NCBI GenBank assembly: GCA_937931775.1
Contig: CALHAQ010000014.1
Coordinates: forward strand, 1 to 10,985
DNA from: an uncultured Candidatus Altimarinota bacterium
GTDB lineage: Bacteria; Patescibacteriota; Gracilibacteria; BD1-5; UBA6164
Direction: 5' to 3'
Length of the DNA stretch: 10,985 bases
The notes beneath the pieces were generated by a model, which saw only the letters and a program-made list of their open reading frames with translations, made no database searches and was not told the DNA's origin. Shown piece by piece: positions 8,083-10,985 of this stretch. Position 1 is the stretch's first letter; each line of letters opens with the position of its first letter. Position numbers and translations under genes: made by a program.

Positions 8083-8433
8083 TTATGCCATAGCCTCTAA
8101 AGCTTCTTTTTCTGTATCTACTGTAGGTATAATAGTAGTGATTCCTACGAGTTCAAGAACATCTTTTACTCCTTCATCACAGTTTGAGATATGCATGAGT
8201 CCGTCATTGTCTTCGAGATTTGAGAACACATCAGCAATATATCCGATAGATTTAGAATTGAGATATTTTAGACCTGCGAGGTTAAAAAGGATTTTTTTAT
8301 CTGAAAAATCACCGATTTGTTCGTATACACTTGTAAAAGTGTTATCAGCATTTGTTTCATCTAATTCACCTGCAAAGTCGAAAACTATTACGTCTCCTTC
8401 TTCTCTTTTTGTTACTTCTATGAGAGTTTCCAT
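8083..8433 (-). CDS. Stand-alone STAS-domain protein (anti-sigma factor antagonist type), 116 aa
   Basis: This is a single STAS domain filling the whole protein, as in SpoIIAA/RsbV-like switch proteins that are phosphorylated by a partner kinase. The order is strand GDVIVFDFAGELDETNAD (13-30), helix to about residue 41, strand KKILFNLAGLKYLNS (46-60), the phosphorylation-site loop NSKSIGYIADVF (59-70), strand GLMHISNCDEGVKDVLELVG and a closing helix. The family's usual D-S-S/T-G loop appears here as N-S-K-S-I-G, so Ser60 or Ser62 is the likely phosphoacceptor. No anti-sigma kinase or phosphatase is in the window. None of its eight glycines is TGA, so it is intact even in the standard code. 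A clear promoter precedes it, and it ends at a shared terminator, so it is probably monocistronic. Confidence 0.9.
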   Translation of the reverse strand: METLIEVTKREEGDVIVFDFAGELDETNADNTFTSVYEQIGDFSDKKILFNLAGLKYLNSKSIGYIADVFSNLEDNDGLMHISNCDEGVKDVLELVGITTIIPTVDTEKEALEAMA

Positions 8434-8470
8434 GCTTGTAAAAATTATTTGTAAATAAACATATACAAGT

Positions 8471-8499
8471 ATTATATCCTAAAATATTTTTTAGAGCAA
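8471..8499 (-). promoter_or_regulatory. Sigma-70-like promoter of the STAS gene
   Basis: On the minus strand, TTGCTC (complement of 8494-8499), a 17-bp spacer and a perfect TATAAT (complement of 8471-8476) precede the STAS start by 37 bp. This predicts a leader of about 30 nt. The leader contains CTTGTA (8435-8440) and its complement TACAAG (8464-8469), which could be an operator or a weak stem. Confidence 0.6.
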
Positions 8500-8523
8500 A
8501 TTTTCACTCATTAAAACCTTGAT

Positions 8524-8922
8524 ATGATTCAATCCTACAGTCTTGATAACTTGCAAGAGCTACAAATAAGCATCAAAAAACCCTCTATTATCTTTCTTTA
8601 TGGGGATTTGTGAGCAGGGAAAACGACTCTTTGCCAGAATATTATTCGAAAGAATACTCATATAGATAACGATGTTACATCCCCAACTTATGTATATTAT
8701 AATAAATATGAAGATATATATCATTTTGATTTATATAGAGCAAGAGATTATGATGAGTTTGTTTCGATTGGGTGAGAGGAAATACTTGATAATAATGAAG
8801 GAATAATTCTTGTAGAATGGCCGCAAATACTGGAGAAATATTATAAAGCTGATATAGAGATATATTTAGAGAAAACTCTCATAGAAGGGGAGAGGAGTAT
8901 TAAAATTGTATATAATAAATAG
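8524..8922 (+). CDS. tsaE: tRNA threonylcarbamoyladenosine biosynthesis ATPase TsaE, 132 aa
   Basis: TsaE is the ATPase that partners TsaD and TsaB in making t6A at position 37 of ANN-decoding tRNAs, in the cytoplasm. The sequence shows Walker A GDLGAGKTT (27-35), SPTY (53-56, the conserved switch segment), YHFDLYR (66-72), SIGGEEIL (81-88) and ILVEWPQ (95-101), all in family order. The Walker A Gly30 and one Gly of the GGEE segment are TGA codons, strong support for UGA = Gly. The length is at the short end of the family's usual 130-160. The ATG at 8524 is the only start giving a standard N-terminus; no Shine-Dalgarno is visible. It diverges from the STAS gene and converges on the 7TM gene with only 12 nt between stops and no terminator. 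tsaB and tsaD are not in the window. Confidence 0.95.
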
Positions 8923-8934
8923 TCATATATTGAT

Positions 8935-10467
8935 TTATTCTTCTATACTTTTTACTATTTCTCTAAATCTAAGGTATTCTGTGATTCTCAATCATGTAAA
9001 TCGACCAAGCAAGAAGTTTATAGGAACCAGCACTATTATGAGTTCAGGGTAAGCCATAAGAAATACGAGTATACTATTTATATTATAGATGAGATAACAT
9101 ATAAGAGATACTATGAGAGTCCCTGTAAGACTCTTTTTATATTCTCGAAATTCTTTAGATGTTATGATAGTAATGAGTTTTTCGGCTACTATAAAGAATA
9201 AAATAATATATAAGATGTTATTAATATTAATGCTGAGAATATTGAAATACTGAAGTGCTTGATAAAATAGTATAAATACAAGAACATTTATTATTGTAAT
9301 AAATGTTACCTTTGGAGTATAGAGAAGAGTATATTTGCTAATAAATCGAGAAATAAGTATATTACAAACTATCAAAAAACACATAAGTCATAGTGTAAAT
9401 GGTATTCATACCTGTATATATAAGAGTGTAATAAATACTGGTATAATACTTCATAGAGTAGAGAGTCATATAAGATGCTTTGCTATTCATACAATTGTGA
9501 GAAATAGTGGCAAGAGAAGTATAATATATATATCAGAGAGATTTACTCAGTTGTTTGAGAGATCATTTACAAATTTAGAAATGAAGAATGCAGGAGCAAT
9601 AGTTGTATTTTCTATAATAGGGGTATAACTATAATTATTTGTTTCAACTTCTTTTTCAAGATCCATAATCTTTTGTGGATTCTTAAGTGTTTGAAATCTA
9701 AGAGATTCGTCAATAATAAAACCGTTTTTTATAAAGTCCTTCCCCGCAATACTATTGGCTATATAGTTTCTGAGTATTGATGTATTATATGCTGATATGA
9801 GTACTACATTTATAGATGATGTATCGAGGTTCTCTACACGTATTTGAGAAAGAGCTGAAAAGAGAAATTCTTTTTCTCACCATATAGCAAGATAATTAGA
9901 GTTTTCAGGAAAAGATAATTTATAGGTATTGAGAGAGTCTATTATTTTTTCTCATGATAGCTCTCACTCACTAATATTTCATATTTGATATACATACACT
10001 CATAGATCTTCAGCTGCATCAATATAGTCGAGAAGAGCCTCTTCATCTACATTTTTACTTATAAGAAGAGGAAGACTTTCTTTATATACAAATACTGAGA
10101 GATCTGAACTATATATAAGTCTTTTTTCTTCATCACCACTCTCACTTGTGATAGGTGTGAAAATATTGAGTTCTATAGCTTTTTCTCAGAGAGTATCAAA
10201 CGTAGTGGAGAGTTTTGTACCTGTTTGTGGATCACGAGAAAATACTTCCCATACATACTCCAGTTGTATATCTCCAAAATTTTCTTGTAGTGATTCTGCA
10301 AGGTCTGAGATATCTATTTCAAATTGATTTCCTAGGTAATTTTTATCTTGATATCCTATGCTATATTCCTTGAGAGTGTCTTCTAGCTCATCTATGGTTG
10401 CTGCCTGAGTATATGATAAGCAACTCATGAAAATTAATAGGAAAGAAGTAGTTATTCGTAGTAGCAT
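8935..10467 (-). CDS. Exported protein with C-terminal seven-helix membrane domain (7TM_transglut-like), 510 aa
   Basis: Function is unknown. A signal peptide (residues 1-22, core SFLLIFMSCLSY, probable cleavage near TQA-A) leads to an extracytoplasmic region of about 290 residues. Seven hydrophobic helices follow, at about 313-330, 333-352, 355-374, 386-406, 415-437, 448-466 and 472-488. The second to fourth helices carry IAKHLIGLSTLGSIIPVFIT (328-347) and YTLLYTPKVTF (379-389). These resemble the 7TM domain that is usually fused to an inactive transglutaminase-like domain (Pfam 7TM_transglut); this is from memory. I see no transglutaminase Cys/His/Asp motif in the N-terminal half. Thirteen glycines are TGA. 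Start 10467 is preferred over an in-frame ATG at 10497, because the signal peptide then begins at the N-terminus and the overlap with the upstream gene disappears. The gap to that gene is 4 nt, so the two are probably translationally coupled. Confidence 0.82.
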
Positions 10468-10471
10468 AGTT

Positions 10472-10985
10472 TTATTTTCTAGTAAGTATAATAACAAAAG
10501 TTTTCAACATGATCTTTAAATCAAGTAAGAAACTCCAGTTTTCTATATAAAATATATCGAGTTTTGCTTCAAGAGCAAAGTTATTCTCGTCACGACCATT
10601 CACTTGAGCCATACCAGTAATCCCTGGTTTTACGGTAAGGAGTCTTTCTTGATACTGTTCATATTTCTCAACCTCTCTTGGTTGATGTGGACGAGGACCT
10701 ACAATACTCATACTTCAGCTTATAACATTAATAAACTGAGGAACTTCATCTAATGAATACTTTTCTAAAAAATTTCAAATTCGAGTTTTTCTTGGGTCTT
10801 TTTTGATTTTATAGAGTGGGCCATCTCGACTACTACTCTTTTTTATGAGTTCTTGTTCTATCTGAATGGCTGGGTCATTTTGATTTGATGTTCCATAACT
10901 TTCTTTTATGCAATATTTCCACTTGAGATAGCGGAATTTGTAGCAATTAAATATTTTTCAATTCTGCCCTATACGTCTATTTTTG
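10472..10985 (-). CDS. Bacterial sugar transferase (polyprenyl-phosphate glycosyl-1-phosphate transferase), C-terminal part, runs off window
   Basis: The enzyme moves a sugar-1-phosphate from a nucleotide sugar to undecaprenyl phosphate, the first membrane step of exopolysaccharide, O-antigen or glycoprotein glycan assembly. Visible family motifs in order are NRRIGQNGKIFNCYKFRYL, GPLYKIKKDPRKTRIGNFL (catalytic Asp-Pro region), KYSLDEVPQFINVISGSMS, IVGPRPHQPREVEKYEQY, RLLTVKPGITGMAQVNGRD and FYIENWSFLLDLKIMLKT. Three glycines are TGA, for example in TRIG and ISGS. The C-terminus is intact; the N-terminal membrane segment(s) lie beyond position 10985, and about 170 residues are seen. The 7TM protein gene follows 4 nt downstream. 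Whether this is a short PglC-like or a long WbaP-like form cannot be told from the window. Confidence 0.94.

Noticed and set aside
8075..8458. Plus-strand open frame over the STAS gene
   Set aside because: It is a Ser-rich shadow of the opposite-strand STAS domain, and it overlaps that gene's promoter and part of the next spacer.
9335..9628. Plus-strand open frame over the 7TM gene
   Set aside because: It is antisense to the membrane-helix region; the minus strand gives a signal peptide plus seven helices in one frame.
1..10985. UGA = tryptophan (mycoplasma-type code) as the explanation for in-frame TGA
   Set aside because: TGA sits at conserved glycine positions such as P-loops, and conserved tryptophans use TGG.

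Overview
The window reads coherently only if UGA is a glycine codon. Under the standard code nearly every gene looks shattered. With UGA = Gly and UAA/UAG as the only stops (translation table 25), ten long genes open up and the in-frame TGAs fall on invariant glycines. Examples are the Walker A motifs of MutS (GPNMGGKST) and TsaE (GDLGAGKTT). Together with the strong AT richness, short intergenic gaps and several protein families typical of the Candidate Phyla Radiation, this points to Candidatus Gracilibacteria (BD1-5/GN02) or the related Absconditabacteria (SR1). The window alone does not separate these two. All ten genes end in TAA or TAG.

Layout. Positions 1-473 (minus) hold the N-terminal third of a SulP-family anion transporter, cut by the window edge. 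Positions 535-2169 (minus) encode a single-pass membrane protein of a CPR-associated type. Diverging from it, 2272-3642 (plus) encodes a MutS-family ATPase that lacks its mismatch-recognition half. It is followed on the same strand by a membrane-anchored acidic protein with two SH3-like C-terminal domains (3733-4890) and a GT4 glycosyltransferase (4959-6053). A bidirectional hairpin terminator separates the glycosyltransferase from a convergent TrmB-like transcription regulator (6075-6821, minus). That regulator diverges from a type I asparaginase-like gene (6953-8011, plus) across a 131-bp gap holding two tandem inverted repeats that look like operators. A second perfect bidirectional terminator (8036-8067) separates the asparaginase gene from a stand-alone STAS-domain protein (8083-8433, minus). 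This diverges from tsaE (8524-8922, plus). Convergent to tsaE is a minus-strand pair: an incomplete sugar-phosphate transferase (10472 to the window end) and, 4 nt downstream, an exported protein with seven C-terminal membrane helices (8935-10467).

How the genes may work together. The sugar transferase and the GT4 enzyme indicate cell-surface glycan synthesis. The SH3-like protein, the 7TM protein and the 544-residue membrane protein are further envelope components, as expected for an episymbiont with an elaborate surface. The TrmB regulator, the tandem palindromes and the asparaginase form a self-contained candidate regulatory unit, probably for amino-acid or nitrogen use. TsaE belongs to the universal t6A tRNA-modification pathway. 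No gap exceeds 300 bases; the largest is the 131-bp regulator/asparaginase spacer. I saw no tRNA, rRNA, CRISPR array or insertion sequence.
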